13,317 nucleotides of DNA from Candidatus Methylomirabilota bacterium. GTDB lineage: Bacteria > Methylomirabilota > Methylomirabilia > Methylomirabilales > 2-02-FULL-66-22. A model generated the notes under the pieces. The model searched no databases and had not been told where the DNA came from. It worked only from the letters and a program-made list of their open reading frames with translations. Position 1 is the first letter of the stretch. Each line of letters starts with the position of its first letter. Below, one piece after another: positions 1 to 6,433 of the stretch. The stretch lies in the NCBI GenBank assembly GCA_016209725.1, contig JACQVO010000051.1:1-13317 (forward strand). The letters are read 5' to 3'. Position numbers and translations under genes: made by a program.

Positions 1-2122
1 CCCCGTACGCCGTTGCGTCCGAGTTGAGCAGTTCCCGGTAGAACCCGCCGCGGGGGACCCCCACGCGGTAGCTCTCGCGTACGACGGGCGTGAAGTTGCA
101 GACGAAGACCAGGAAGTTCTCGACATCCCGGCCCCGCCGGAGGAAGGAGATGGTGCTGCCTTCCCAGTCGTTGCAGTCGATCCACTGGAAGCCCTGGGGA
201 TCGAAGTCCACCTGGTAGAGTGCGGGCTGGGTCCGATACAGGCGATTCAAGTCCCGGACCAGTCCCTGGAGCCCCCGATGATAGGGCCCCATGTCCAGCA
301 GGTGCCAGGCCAGGCCGGCCTCGTGATACCACTCGTCAGTCTGCCCGAACTCCCCACCCATGAAGAGGAGTTTCTTGCCCGGGTGCCCGTACATGAAGGT
401 GTAGTAGAGCCGGAGGTTGGCGAACTTCTGCCAGTCGTCTCCGGGCATCTTCCGGTGGAGGGAGCCCTTCCCGTACACGACCTCGTCGTGGGAGAGGGGC
501 AGGATGAAGCTCTCATGCCAGGCGTACAGGAGGCCGAAGGTCAGGTGGTTGTGGTGGTACTTCCGGTGGATCGGGTCCTTGCCCATGTAGGTCAGGGTGT
601 CGTGCATCCAGCCCATGTTCCACTTGTAGCCGAAGCCCAGGCCACCCAGGTGTGTCGGCCGGGAGACCATCGGCCAGGCCGTGGATTCCTCGGCGATGGT
701 CAGAATGTCTGGATGGCACTGGTAGGCGACCTCGTTCAACCGCTTCAGGAACGCCACGGCCTCCAGGTTCTCGTTTCCGCCGAACCGGTTGGGGATCCCC
801 TCTCCCGGTTTCCGCCCGTAATCGAGGTAGAGCATGGACGCCACGGCGTCCAGCCGCAGACCGTCGATGTGGTACGTGTCCAGCCAGAAGAGGGCGCTCG
901 CCAAGAGGAAATTCGCCACCTCGTTCCGTCCGAAGTTGAAGATCCGTGTCCCCCAGTCCGGATGCTCCCGCAGGCGCGGGTCCTCGTGCTCGTACAGGTG
1001 GGTCCCGTCGAAGTAGACCAGCCCGTGGGGGTCCCGGGGGAAGTGGGCCGGTACCCAGTCCAGGATGACGCCTATTCCCTGTTGGTGCAGGATATCCACG
1101 AAGGCCATGAAGTCCCGGGGCTCTCCGTAGCGGTGGGTCGGCGCGAACCACCCGGTGGCCTGGTAGCCCCAGGAGCCGTAGAACGGGTGCTCTGTGACCG
1201 GCAGGAGTTCCACGTGGGTGTAGCCCAGGTCTTTCGCGTGCGCCGCCAGCTCGTGGGCCAGCTCCCGGTAGGTCAGGAACCCGCCACCCGTCTTCCGTCG
1301 CCAGGAGCCCAGGTGGACCTCGTAGATGGCGAGGGGAGCGTCCAGGCGGTGCCGCCCCCCCCGCTCCGCCATCCAGGTCGCGTCCCCCCAGGTGTAGGTC
1401 AGATCACTCACCGCGGAGGCCGTGCGCGGGGGCAGCTCGAAGGCGAAGGCGTACGGGTCCGCCTTGAGTACGGGTGGCCCCCACTGCGGCAGCACCTCGA
1501 ACTTGTACAGCGTGCCCGCCGCCAGGCCGGGGATGAAGATCTCCCAGATGCCGTTGCTCGGGTGAAGCCGCATCGGGTGCACCCGGCCGTCCCAGCCGTT
1601 GAAATCGCCGACGACGCTGACGCGGCGGGCATTGGGGGCCCACACGGCGAAGCTCACGCCGGCCACGCCATTCAGGGACGTCAGGTGAGCCCCCAGCTTC
1701 TCGTAGTTCCTGTGGTGGGCCCCCTCTCCCATCAGGTACAGGTCATAGTCGCTGAGGGTGGAGGGGAAGCGATACGGATCCTCGATCTCCCTCTCCACGC
1801 CCCTGGCGTCTGTCCAGCGGAGGCGGTACGGGAAGACATCGCCGCGGTCGCCGAAGGCCCCCTCGAACACCCCGGCGGGATGGATCTGTGCCATAGGATG
1901 GGGGGGCGGGTCCCCGCCTGCGGGCACGACCGTCATCCCGGCCGCAGCGGGGCGGAAGGCCCGAACGATGACTGCGGACATCCCGCCTTCCCGGCGGACA
2001 TGCGGCCCCAGAACGGCGAAGGGATCGCCGTGCTCGGCCCGGACGAGGGCGTTGATGGCGGCCGCGTCGGGCGTGGCCGGGGCCGATGCGTGGTTTCCTG
2101 TCTCCGGATCTGTGGGTCTCAT
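1..2122 (-). CDS. glgB: 1,4-alpha-glucan branching enzyme GlgB (C-terminus beyond the window)
   Basis: GlgB (GH13) cuts alpha-1,4-glucan chains and re-attaches them through alpha-1,6 bonds, making the branches of cytoplasmic glycogen. 707 codons are visible, and comparison with the E. coli ending suggests about 40 residues are missing beyond position 1. Seen: an N-terminal beta domain, a CBM48-type domain at roughly residues 130-215 (FAVWAPNARRVSVVGDFNGW), then the catalytic barrel. The family motifs are present: DWVPAHF, GLRLDAVASMLY with nucleophile Asp425, AEES with acid/base Glu478, and LSHDEV with His545/Asp546. The C-terminal beta domain begins near the window edge. Two ATGs lie in tandem (2125 and 2122). 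I chose the second because the GAGG of the GCGAGGGAG leader is 6 nt from it and only 3 nt from the first. The gene follows a cytidylate-kinase-like gene with about an 87-bp gap. No catalytic residue is missing and the gene looks functional. Confidence 0.97.
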   Translation of the reverse strand, partial: MRPTDPETGNHASAPATPDAAAINALVRAEHGDPFAVLGPHVRREGGMSAVIVRAFRPAAAGMTVVPAGGDPPPHPMAQIHPAGVFEGAFGDRGDVFPYRLRWTDARGVEREIEDPYRFPSTLSDYDLYLMGEGAHHRNYEKLGAHLTSLNGVAGVSFAVWAPNARRVSVVGDFNGWDGRVHPMRLHPSNGIWEIFIPGLAAGTLYKFEVLPQWGPPVLKADPYAFAFELPPRTASAVSDLTYTWGDATWMAERGGRHRLDAPLAIYEVHLGSWRRKTGGGFLTYRELAHELAAHAKDLGYTHVELLPVTEHPFYGSWGYQATGWFAPTHRYGEPRDFMAFVDILHQQGIGVILDWVPAHFPRDPHGLVYFDGTHLYEHEDPRLREHPDWGTRIFNFGRNEVANFLLASALFWLDTYHIDGLRLDAVASMLYLDYGRKPGEGIPNRFGGNENLEAVAFLKRLNEVAYQCHPDILTIAEESTAWPMVSRPTHLGGLGFGYKWNMGWMHDTLTYMGKDPIHRKYHHNHLTFGLLYAWHESFILPLSHDEVVYGKGSLHRKMPGDDWQKFANLRLYYTFMYGHPGKKLLFMGGEFGQTDEWYHEAGLAWHLLDMGPYHRGLQGLVRDLNRLYRTQPALYQVDFDPQGFQWIDCNDWEGSTISFLRRGRDVENFLVFVCNFTPVVRESYRVGVPRGGFYRELLNSDATAYG

Positions 2123-2184
2123 CATCTCCCTCGCGGTGTTCTCCGGCAGTCGTCGTGACCCGGCGCATTCGCGCGCCCTATCCG

Positions 2185-2213
2185 AGTATTGTCCTATCCG
2201 TCCTCCCCATCAA
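2185..2213 (-). promoter_or_regulatory. possible sigma70-type promoter for glgB
   Basis: On the minus strand, TTGATG (2213-2208) and AATACT (2190-2185) are separated by exactly 17 bp. Each hexamer matches four of six consensus bases. The -35 element overlaps the stop codon of the upstream kinase-like gene, and the -10 lies about 60 bp before the glgB start. This is a weak match in GC-rich DNA. It would allow glgB to be transcribed independently of the decayed gene upstream. Confidence 0.25.
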
Positions 2214-2674
2214 TGACCCGGAGAGCCGGAGATCGGACCCTCGTCCTCCGTGGGTGCGGCCGACAGGATGAGCCGGACCGCCTCGTCCTCCCTCAGGGCG
2301 GCCGTGTTCAGGGTCAGATGATAGAGGAGCGGGTGGTTCCAGTCCACCCGGTAGAAATGCTTCAGATAGCGTGCCGAGTAGAAGCGCTCCAAATTTACGG
2401 GCAACTGCATCTCGTCCGGCATCCCCGTCGTCTGGGCGAGGGGAGGCGGGCCCAGGGACTCCAGCATGGCCGCGCAATCGTGGGCAAAGGCCCGCAGCCG
2501 GCTGAAGCCCTCCTGATCATAGGCGCGCACCTCCCGGTCTTCGATTCCGGCCCGGTGTGCGACCAGGAGGACCAGGTCGTCATCCACGTAGCGCCATCCC
2601 AACTGTTCGGCGACCCGGGCGCCGATGGCCGCGCCCCGGCTTCCATGCTCCCGCGAGATCGTGATTACGGACAT
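2210..2674 (-). CDS. cytidylate kinase-like family protein, shortened version
   Basis: 154 aa. The N-terminus (MSVITISREHGSRGAAIG, then LAEQLGWRYVDDDLV-like residues 22-35) matches the start of the cytidylate-kinase-like P-loop family. The C-terminal part (about residues 98-138, with YLKHFYRVDWNHPLLYHL followed by TLNT and an EAVRLIL helix) matches the end of that family. Members I know are about 200-230 aa and carry a central block with a VIVGRG-type strand and a following VRLVAP-type strand. Here residues 60-97 link the two ends directly and I see neither motif, so an internal block of perhaps 45-50 residues appears lost. The start is the ATG at 2674, where family homology begins. A GGAGG lies 13 nt upstream, which is a long spacing. 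Longer in-frame upstream starts add 30 Gly/Arg-rich residues unlike the family. Substrate is unknown. The protein may be inactive as a kinase. Confidence 0.72.
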   Translation of the reverse strand: MSVITISREHGSRGAAIGARVAEQLGWRYVDDDLVLLVAHRAGIEDREVRAYDQEGFSRLRAFAHDCAAMLESLGPPPLAQTTGMPDEMQLPVNLERFYSARYLKHFYRVDWNHPLLYHLTLNTAALREDEAVRLILSAAPTEDEGPISGSPGH

Positions 2675-2744
2675 GGGTGGGCTCTCGCCTCCTCGTGGGA
2701 TGTCTCCTCCTCCCCCGGTGCGCCGCTGCAGGTTGCCTGTACGG

Positions 2745-2858
2745 TCAACGCGCCGCCCCGGCAAGCGGGGTGGCGCGCAGATGGCGCTGGAGGATCCCGG
2801 CCAGGAGCAGGACCGGCGCCGTCATGAGCGTGGCGGCGGCGGCCGGTCGGACACCGTG
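2745..2858 (-). pseudogene. remnant of the C-terminus of a MalG-type sugar ABC transporter permease
   Basis: The last 37 codons before the TGA at 2745 read as a hydrophobic helix followed by LQRHL and then LAGAAR. This resembles the final transmembrane helix and tail of carbohydrate ABC permeases of the MalG/BPD family, which typically end PVLLLFLLLQRYFVxGLTAGAVKG. The same frame stays open upstream to an in-frame start at 3020, but residues before about 2858 look nothing like a permease, and I find no EAA loop or other helices in any frame. I therefore read it as a stranded gene end, not a gene. Maltose/trehalose-type transporters sitting near glycogen genes would make sense of a fragment next to glgB. 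The match rests on a short hydrophobic stretch, so it could be coincidence. Confidence 0.4.
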
Positions 2859-2989
2859 GGCAGGCTGGAGCTTTCCCGGCCTAGGCCCAGCCGCGAGTGA
2901 CCGCCGGATCGCATCACCAATCTGGTTGTCCCTGATGCGAAGTGCGGTGCGCAGGATGATGGAATGCCACAAGCAGCTTTTGACCTGCC

Positions 2990-3007
2990 GGGGGCACTCT
3001 TGCCCCC
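2990..3007. repeat. perfect 7-bp inverted repeat, 4-nt loop
   Basis: GGGGGCA (2990-2996), loop CTCT, TGCCCCC (3001-3007). Outer sequence GACCTGC (2983-2989, last base variable) and GCAAGGTC (3017-3024) is also roughly complementary, so a longer imperfect stem can form. No T-tract follows on either strand, so it is not a standard intrinsic terminator. It could be the centre of a small mobile-element remnant or a transcript-end structure. Confidence 0.5.
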
Positions 3008-3223
3008 TGTAAGGGAGCAAGGTCGGTGCCGGAAACGCCTTGCCTGTGGGGGGAGGATGCCTGGAGCCTCTATTGGCAGGAGGTTACAGGGCCAGGAATA
3101 CGGCGTGGGACACGAGAAGAAGCGGACCTCCCATGAAGGTTTGACAAGCTCGGCCTATCTGCGCTCAAGCCCCAGTAGTCGCAACCTGTGAAGAACACAA
3201 GTCAAAGTCATCATGTCCAGATC

Positions 3224-3240
3224 GGTGACAGGCTGTCACC
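3224..3240. promoter_or_regulatory. 17-bp dyad, possible operator
   Basis: GGTGACA-GGC-TGTCACC is a perfect 7-bp inverted repeat around a 3-bp centre, the usual geometry of a dimeric repressor site. It lies in the spacer downstream of the Gre-domain gene and upstream, in minus-strand terms, of the permease remnant and the kinase-like gene. I cannot assign it to a regulator. Confidence 0.4.
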
Positions 3241-3270
3241 GGAGGTCATCCGGCCTCGCAGGGGGGGAGG

Positions 3271-3313
3271 GGGAAAGCCGGAGCGGGGGAGGGAGTGGCA
3301 CCCCGGCTTTCCC
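3271..3313 (-). terminator. 11-bp-stem hairpin downstream of the Gre-domain gene
   Basis: GGGAAAGCCGG (3271-3281) pairs perfectly with CCGGCTTTCCC (3303-3313) across a 21-nt loop. It lies immediately beyond the 3315-3340 hairpin at the end of the minus-strand gene. On the minus strand it is followed by a C-rich run rather than a T-tract, so it would be an atypical terminator or a 3'-end stabilising structure. Confidence 0.45.
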
Positions 3314-3314
3314 G

Positions 3315-3340
3315 TGACCCCGCGGGAGGGCACGGGGTCA
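3315..3340 (-). terminator. 8-bp-stem hairpin containing the stop codon of the Gre-domain gene
   Basis: TGACCCCG (3315-3322) pairs perfectly with CGGGGTCA (3333-3340) across a 10-nt loop. On the minus strand the gene's own TGA stop (3340-3338) opens the stem, so the hairpin starts exactly at the gene end. It forms a tandem pair with the next stem. No T-tract is present. Confidence 0.45.
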
Positions 3341-3574
3341 TCCTGATCCTGGCTGGATGTCCAGGACCTTCATATGTACCGGACCTCCGGGGGCGTCGAA
3401 GCTGAACTCTTCACCTTTGCGTCTCCCCAACAATGCCTTCCCCAGGGGGGCACCGACGGAGAGTTTCCCTTGATTGATGTTGGCCTCCATGGGAGGAACG
3501 AGGGCGAAGGCGAAGCTTCGCCCATCCTCCCGGAGCAGCGTGACCGTCGAGCCGGTGAAGACTATCTCTGCCAT
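3338..3574 (-). CDS. stand-alone GreA/GreB C-terminal (FKBP-like) domain protein
   Basis: 78 aa. The whole protein corresponds to the C-terminal domain of the transcript-cleavage factors GreA/GreB: GSTVTL near residues 8-13, then GKLSVGAPLGKALLGRRKGE at 36-55 and a final GGPVHMKVLDI strand. In GreA this domain docks on the rim of the RNA polymerase secondary channel, while a roughly 75-residue N-terminal coiled coil carries the acidic residues that trigger RNA cleavage. That coiled coil is absent here. The start is the ATG at 3574, with GGAGGA 6 nt upstream. The in-frame extension to 3664 overlaps the preceding gene and has no homology. The gene follows the lytic transglycosylase by 55 nt and ends inside a hairpin. 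It may bind RNA polymerase without cleavage activity, compete with GreA, or resemble Rnk-type short proteins. Function is inferred from the domain only. Confidence 0.82.
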   Translation of the reverse strand: MAEIVFTGSTVTLLREDGRSFAFALVPPMEANINQGKLSVGAPLGKALLGRRKGEEFSFDAPGGPVHMKVLDIQPGSG

Positions 3575-3629
3575 GCGCGGTCCTCCCTCGTGGCGGGTCA
3601 TCGGGGAACCTGCCCGCCTGGATCGCGGG

Positions 3630-4880
3630 TCACTGTCGTGTCCGGCGAATGACCAGCACATCACCCGGGCGAATGGCCCGACCAGCGACGGTCGGATTCC
3701 ACCGCCGGAGATCCGCCAGGCGCACGCCGTACCGCCGGGCGATGGCGTAGAGGGTGTCCCCGCATTGCACCCGGTGCCGGGTTCCCGTGGACGTGGCGGC
3801 GGGCGCGCCGATCTCGCGGGCCCTGAACTGCTCCCCCGCGCCCTCGGGCAGGTTGATGGGGTAATTCCCGGTGAGCAGCGCGTCGCCCGTGATGGCGGGA
3901 TTGAGGAGCTTGACCTCCCGGTAGAACGAGTCGCCCGCCTCGGCGATCGCCAGCACCGTCAGCCGCCGGCGCACGCGCACCTGCACCCGGTCCGACCGCG
4001 GCGGCTGGTACCGTTCCTCGTCGGGGACGCGGAAGCCGTACCGTTCCGGCTCGGCCAGGATCAGCTTGGCGGCATACGCGCGAAAAACGTACCGCTCCGT
4101 CTCCCTCGGCAGGGCGAGCTGGTAGTAGCTCTGGACCTTCTGGCGTGCCATCGCCGACCGCACCCTGCCCTCGCCGCTGTTGTAGGCCGCCAGGGCCAGC
4201 GACCATTCGCCGAACGTCCGGTGCAGATCCGTGAGGTAGGCCAGAGCCGCCCGGGTGGCCAGTTCGGGATCCCGCCGCTCATCCCACGAGGCCGTGACCC
4301 GCAGGCCGTAGCGCCGGGCCGTCGCCGGGATGAACTGCCAGATCCCCTGGGCGGAGGCCGACGAGAGCGCCTGGGGCCGGAGGGCGCTCTCGATGACGGC
4401 CACGTACTTCAGGTCGTCGGAAAGACCGGCTTCCCGCAACGCCTCCTCGATGTATGGGAAATAGCGGGCGGCCCGCTTCAGCCAGAGAATAATCTGGCCG
4501 CGCTGCTGGAGGGAGAGGAGCACCTCGCGCTCGAGCCGTTCCCGCACATCCCACCCGTCCAGGGGAACGGCCTCGCCGGCAAAGTCCAGAGCCGCGGGCA
4601 CCTCAAAGGTGAGGAGTGTCCGGGCCAGGCGCTGCTGGTCCTCCTCCAGTTCCTCGACCCGTGCCTCGAGCTGCCGGAATCTGTCGGCGAGTTCCTCGCC
4701 CAGCGTATCGGCGGCGGAGGCCAGGCGCACCCCGACGAACGCGATCGCGGCCGCGACCGCCGCGGCCAGCCACCAGGCGAGGTGACGCCGCCGCCGCCGC
4801 CACCGCAGGCGGCGGTGCGCCTGTTCGCGCCGGCGCTCCTCCTCCAAGCGTCTCCGCATTTCACCTGGGGGAATCGGCAT
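3630..4880 (-). CDS. membrane-anchored SLT lytic transglycosylase with C-terminal LysM
   Basis: 416 aa. Lytic transglycosylases cleave peptidoglycan between MurNAc and GlcNAc, forming 1,6-anhydroMurNAc. Layout: an arginine-rich cytoplasmic N-terminus (residues 22-32), one hydrophobic anchor (about 36-52), a heptad-like coiled segment (57-90), the SLT catalytic domain (about 140-285), and a LysM domain (about 368-412, with GDTLYAIARRYGV and WNP). The family 1 signature is clear: VIESALRPQALSSASAQGIW with predicted catalytic Glu164, WQFIPATARRYGL, and AAYNSGEGRV at 231-240. The order SLT then LysM resembles MltD, but it has one LysM and an uncleaved-looking anchor rather than a lipobox. The start is the ATG at 4880, with GGAGG 5 nt upstream. 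An ATG at 4934 would add 18 residues without a ribosome site. The next gene downstream starts 55 nt after its stop. Confidence 0.93.
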   Translation of the reverse strand: MPIPPGEMRRRLEEERRREQAHRRLRWRRRRRHLAWWLAAAVAAAIAFVGVRLASAADTLGEELADRFRQLEARVEELEEDQQRLARTLLTFEVPAALDFAGEAVPLDGWDVRERLEREVLLSLQQRGQIILWLKRAARYFPYIEEALREAGLSDDLKYVAVIESALRPQALSSASAQGIWQFIPATARRYGLRVTASWDERRDPELATRAALAYLTDLHRTFGEWSLALAAYNSGEGRVRSAMARQKVQSYYQLALPRETERYVFRAYAAKLILAEPERYGFRVPDEERYQPPRSDRVQVRVRRRLTVLAIAEAGDSFYREVKLLNPAITGDALLTGNYPINLPEGAGEQFRAREIGAPAATSTGTRHRVQCGDTLYAIARRYGVRLADLRRWNPTVAGRAIRPGDVLVIRRTRQ

Positions 4881-5316
4881 CGCATCCTCCCGCACCTTCC
4901 CCTTCGGTGCGCCGAATGATGTCAATGAATGCACGAATCGCCCGGAGCACCCAGGGGGATGTGGACGTGGATGGGAACCCTCGGGTCGGCCGGACCGCGC
5001 CGGCCCGCGGGGCCTGGGAGGGGGTCAGCGAGGCAGGGTGGCGCGGGGTGGGGGGAAGAGGGCGCGCAGAGAGACAGGCCGGGTCGTGAGGCTCCCGGAC
5101 AGATCCCCGCGAGGCGACGGCCCGGGGAGAGGCGCCGGCCGTTGGGATATCGGAGCCCTGAGCGTCGGTGGTCGCTTCACGCGCGCTCCACGCCGGTGGG
5201 GGGAGGACCCAGGATCGTCCGCCCGTCCCGGTCAATGCGGTCCCCGCGCCCCGAATGTCGTCCGGCCCTGCCACCGGGGCCTTGTCCGGGCGATACATGG
5301 CTGCCGCGCTGGGCCT
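4881..5316. other. spacer without a convincing gene
   Basis: This GC-rich stretch separates the NfeD-domain gene from the lytic transglycosylase. Open frames cross it on both strands, but their translations are Pro/Arg/Gly/Ala-rich with no recognisable domain. The only ORF with translation signals is the doubtful 47-aa one at 5177-5320. It contains one copy of a 29-bp imperfect repeat (5083-5111). A TTGACA hexamer on the minus strand at 4925-4920 has no -10 partner at the right distance. Confidence 0.5.
5083..5111. repeat. 29-bp imperfect direct repeat, copy 1
   Basis: This 29-bp segment matches 6901-6929 at 25 of 29 positions, including an uninterrupted 14-bp core CTCCCGGACAGATC (5092-5105 and 6910-6923). 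Both copies lie in gene-poor DNA, in the same orientation, about 1.8 kb apart. They bracket the NfeD, oxidase and small-peptide genes. Confidence 0.45.
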
Positions 5317-5320
5317 TCAT
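5177..5320 (-). CDS. doubtful 47-aa ORF overlapping the nfeD-like stop
   Basis: An ATG at 5320 overlaps the TGA of the NfeD-domain gene as ATGA, and a GAGGAG lies 5 nt upstream, so translation signals are good. The product (MKAQRGSHVSPGQ..., ending GVERA) is Gly/Arg/Pro-rich with no hydrophobic segment and no domain I recognise. The composition is like random translation of this GC-rich DNA. It could be a small coupled gene, the intact head of a gene whose body is lost, or a chance ORF. The start signals are the only real support. Confidence 0.22.
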   Translation of the reverse strand: MKAQRGSHVSPGQGPGGRAGRHSGRGDRIDRDGRTILGPPPTGVERA

Positions 5321-5799
5321 GGCAGCTCCTCTTCCCGGGAACGCGCTGGGCCGTCGGCATCGACGAGCAGGGTCAGCCCCCGGGAGGCGCGGACCACTAC
5401 GGGCGTCTCGGGGGCGATGACCTCGTGAGGGTGTACCGGCTCGGCCAGCCACAGCTCACTGCCGACCAGCACATAGCCTCTGGGTGCGAGGGACTCGCGG
5501 GTGACGGCCCGGCCCCCCACCAGAGCCTCGGGTCCGGTGGCGGGCGGCAAGAATGTCCTCCGCAGCACGGCGTACAGGGCGAGGTCCTTCAGCACCCAGA
5601 GGACGAAGAGCGCAACCGCCCACGGCGCCGACAGCCCCATCCACCTGTGGACGATCCACAGGATGACCGCCGCCAGGATGATGTCCGGCACCTGGAGGAC
5701 CAAGCACTCAAGGGAATCTCGCCACCGTGGCCTGACCAAGGTGCTACCCGTCCGCTGGCCCTGCCCCGCGTCGGTTCTGGGGGCCTGCCCCGCCGTCAC
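5317..5799 (-). CDS. NfeD-family membrane protein (two helices plus C-terminal OB-fold domain)
   Basis: 160 aa. Two hydrophobic helices (about residues 38-54 and 60-79) are followed by a soluble domain (about 86-148) containing GPEALVGGRAVTRESLAPRG, then YVLVGSELWLAEP and a final VVVRASRGLTLLV. This is the pattern of the short NfeD class, whose OB-fold domain often partners stomatin/SPFH proteins in membrane organisation. No SPFH gene is in the window. The GTG start at 5799-5797 shares GTGA with the stop of the upstream oxidase pseudogene, and no clear Shine-Dalgarno is seen, so translation probably depends on ribosomes finishing the broken upstream frame. The first 30 residues are polar and poorly conserved in appearance, so a later start is possible. 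Length fits the short NfeD class and nothing essential seems missing. Confidence 0.8.
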   Translation of the reverse strand: MTAGQAPRTDAGQGQRTGSTLVRPRWRDSLECLVLQVPDIILAAVILWIVHRWMGLSAPWAVALFVLWVLKDLALYAVLRRTFLPPATGPEALVGGRAVTRESLAPRGYVLVGSELWLAEPVHPHEVIAPETPVVVRASRGLTLLVDADGPARSREEELP

Positions 5800-6415
5800 A
5801 CCGACGGCTTGATGTTCTGGTTCACCCGGAAGAAGTTGGTCGGATCGTACTTCTTCTTCACGGCGACCAGCCGGTCGTAGTTGTCCCGGTAGGTCGCCTT
5901 GACCCGCTCCTGCCCCTCATCCATGCTCAACTGGTTGACGAAGTCCGCCCTCCGGTACCACTGCAGACCCGGGGGATACAGGACGAAGAGGTCAGGATTC
6001 TCCTCCGGGCTGGCGGTCACAAACCGCCCGTCCGCCTGCACCAGGTCCGCCGCCAGCAGGTCATCGATGGTCAGGCCGCACTTGCGCGTGAGGTGACCCA
6101 GCCCCCCGCCTAGGGTGAGCCCGCCGACACCCGTCGTGGAGATGATCCCGCTGGGCGTGGCCAGCCCGAAGGCGTGCGTAGCATGGTCCACGTCCCCCCA
6201 GGTGCAGCCACCCTCGACCCAGACCATGCGCTTTGCGGCATCCACCCGCCTTCCTCGCATTCGGAGACGTCCGTGCAGCGCGCGATCAGCCGGGGCCGCC
6301 GGTCGATCATGCCGTTGTACACCCTGCGGGTGTTCTCGCAGCCGGGATCCCCGGGCCCGAGAAGCTCACGGCGGAGCCTCGCCTTGAGTTCCCGAATCCT
6401 GGCTTTGCTCAGCAT
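5796..6415 (-). pseudogene. FAD-linked oxidase (berberine-bridge-enzyme type), internally deleted and frameshifted
   Basis: Intact relatives are about 460 aa FAD-dependent oxidoreductases with an FAD-binding PCMH domain, a substrate domain and a short BBE tail. Here the N-terminus (from ATG 6415: LLGPGDPGCENTRRVYNGMI, then DRRPRLIARCTDVS) runs into a different frame at about 6260. That second frame resumes at MRGRRVDAAKRMVWVEGG and continues through the FAD-domain stretch GVGGLTLGGGLGHLTRK to PEENPDLF. It then jumps to the late substrate-domain motif YPPGLQWYRRADFVNQL, and again to the BBE tail (MDEGQERVKATYRDNYDRL, then KYDPTNFFRVNQNI). Comparison with the family implies three losses: about 45 residues including the RGGGHN flavin-attachment loop, about 150 or more residues, and about 80-90 residues. 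Only about 200 codons remain, so it cannot be an active oxidase. It starts 18 nt after the 41-aa peptide gene and its stop overlaps the NfeD-gene start. Confidence 0.85.
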
Positions 6416-6433
6416 TCTTGAGCCGCGAACGGG

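Larger units (their letters stand above)
2859..3337. other. gene-poor spacer with dyad elements
   Basis: No convincing gene on either strand. The minus-strand frame open from 3020 to 2745 has no recognisable domain except the permease-like tail. The stretch holds three inverted repeats (2990-3007, 3224-3240, 3271-3313), listed separately. It also contains a less GC-rich patch (about 3185-3220) that could hold a minus-strand promoter, but no hexamer pair is good enough to call. A G-run-rich tract lies at about 3261-3293. Confidence 0.5.

Noticed and set aside
278..2158. 626-aa open frame on the plus strand
   Set aside because: It is the antisense shadow of glgB. Its translation has no domain, while the minus strand shows all GH13 motifs. 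Long antisense frames are expected at this GC content.
2189..2827. 212-aa plus-strand frame opposite the kinase-like gene
   Set aside because: The minus strand carries the conserved kinase-like motifs and this frame has none.
2745..3020. 91-aa minus-strand frame as a whole gene
   Set aside because: Only the last 37 codons resemble a known protein. The first part spans a hairpin and has no recognisable features, so it is reported as a remnant only.
3474..4919. 481-aa plus-strand open frame
   Set aside because: Antisense shadow of the SLT-LysM transglycosylase, with low-complexity translation and no homology.
4920..4925. Perfect TTGACA on the minus strand 40 bp before the transglycosylase start
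   Set aside because: The bases 17 bp downstream read GGGGAA, so there is no -10 element. A promoter call is not supported.
4861..5298. 145-aa minus-strand frame across the spacer
   Set aside because: Composition is Pro/Arg/Ser/Thr-rich with no domain, it has no ribosome site, and it runs into the start of the transglycosylase.
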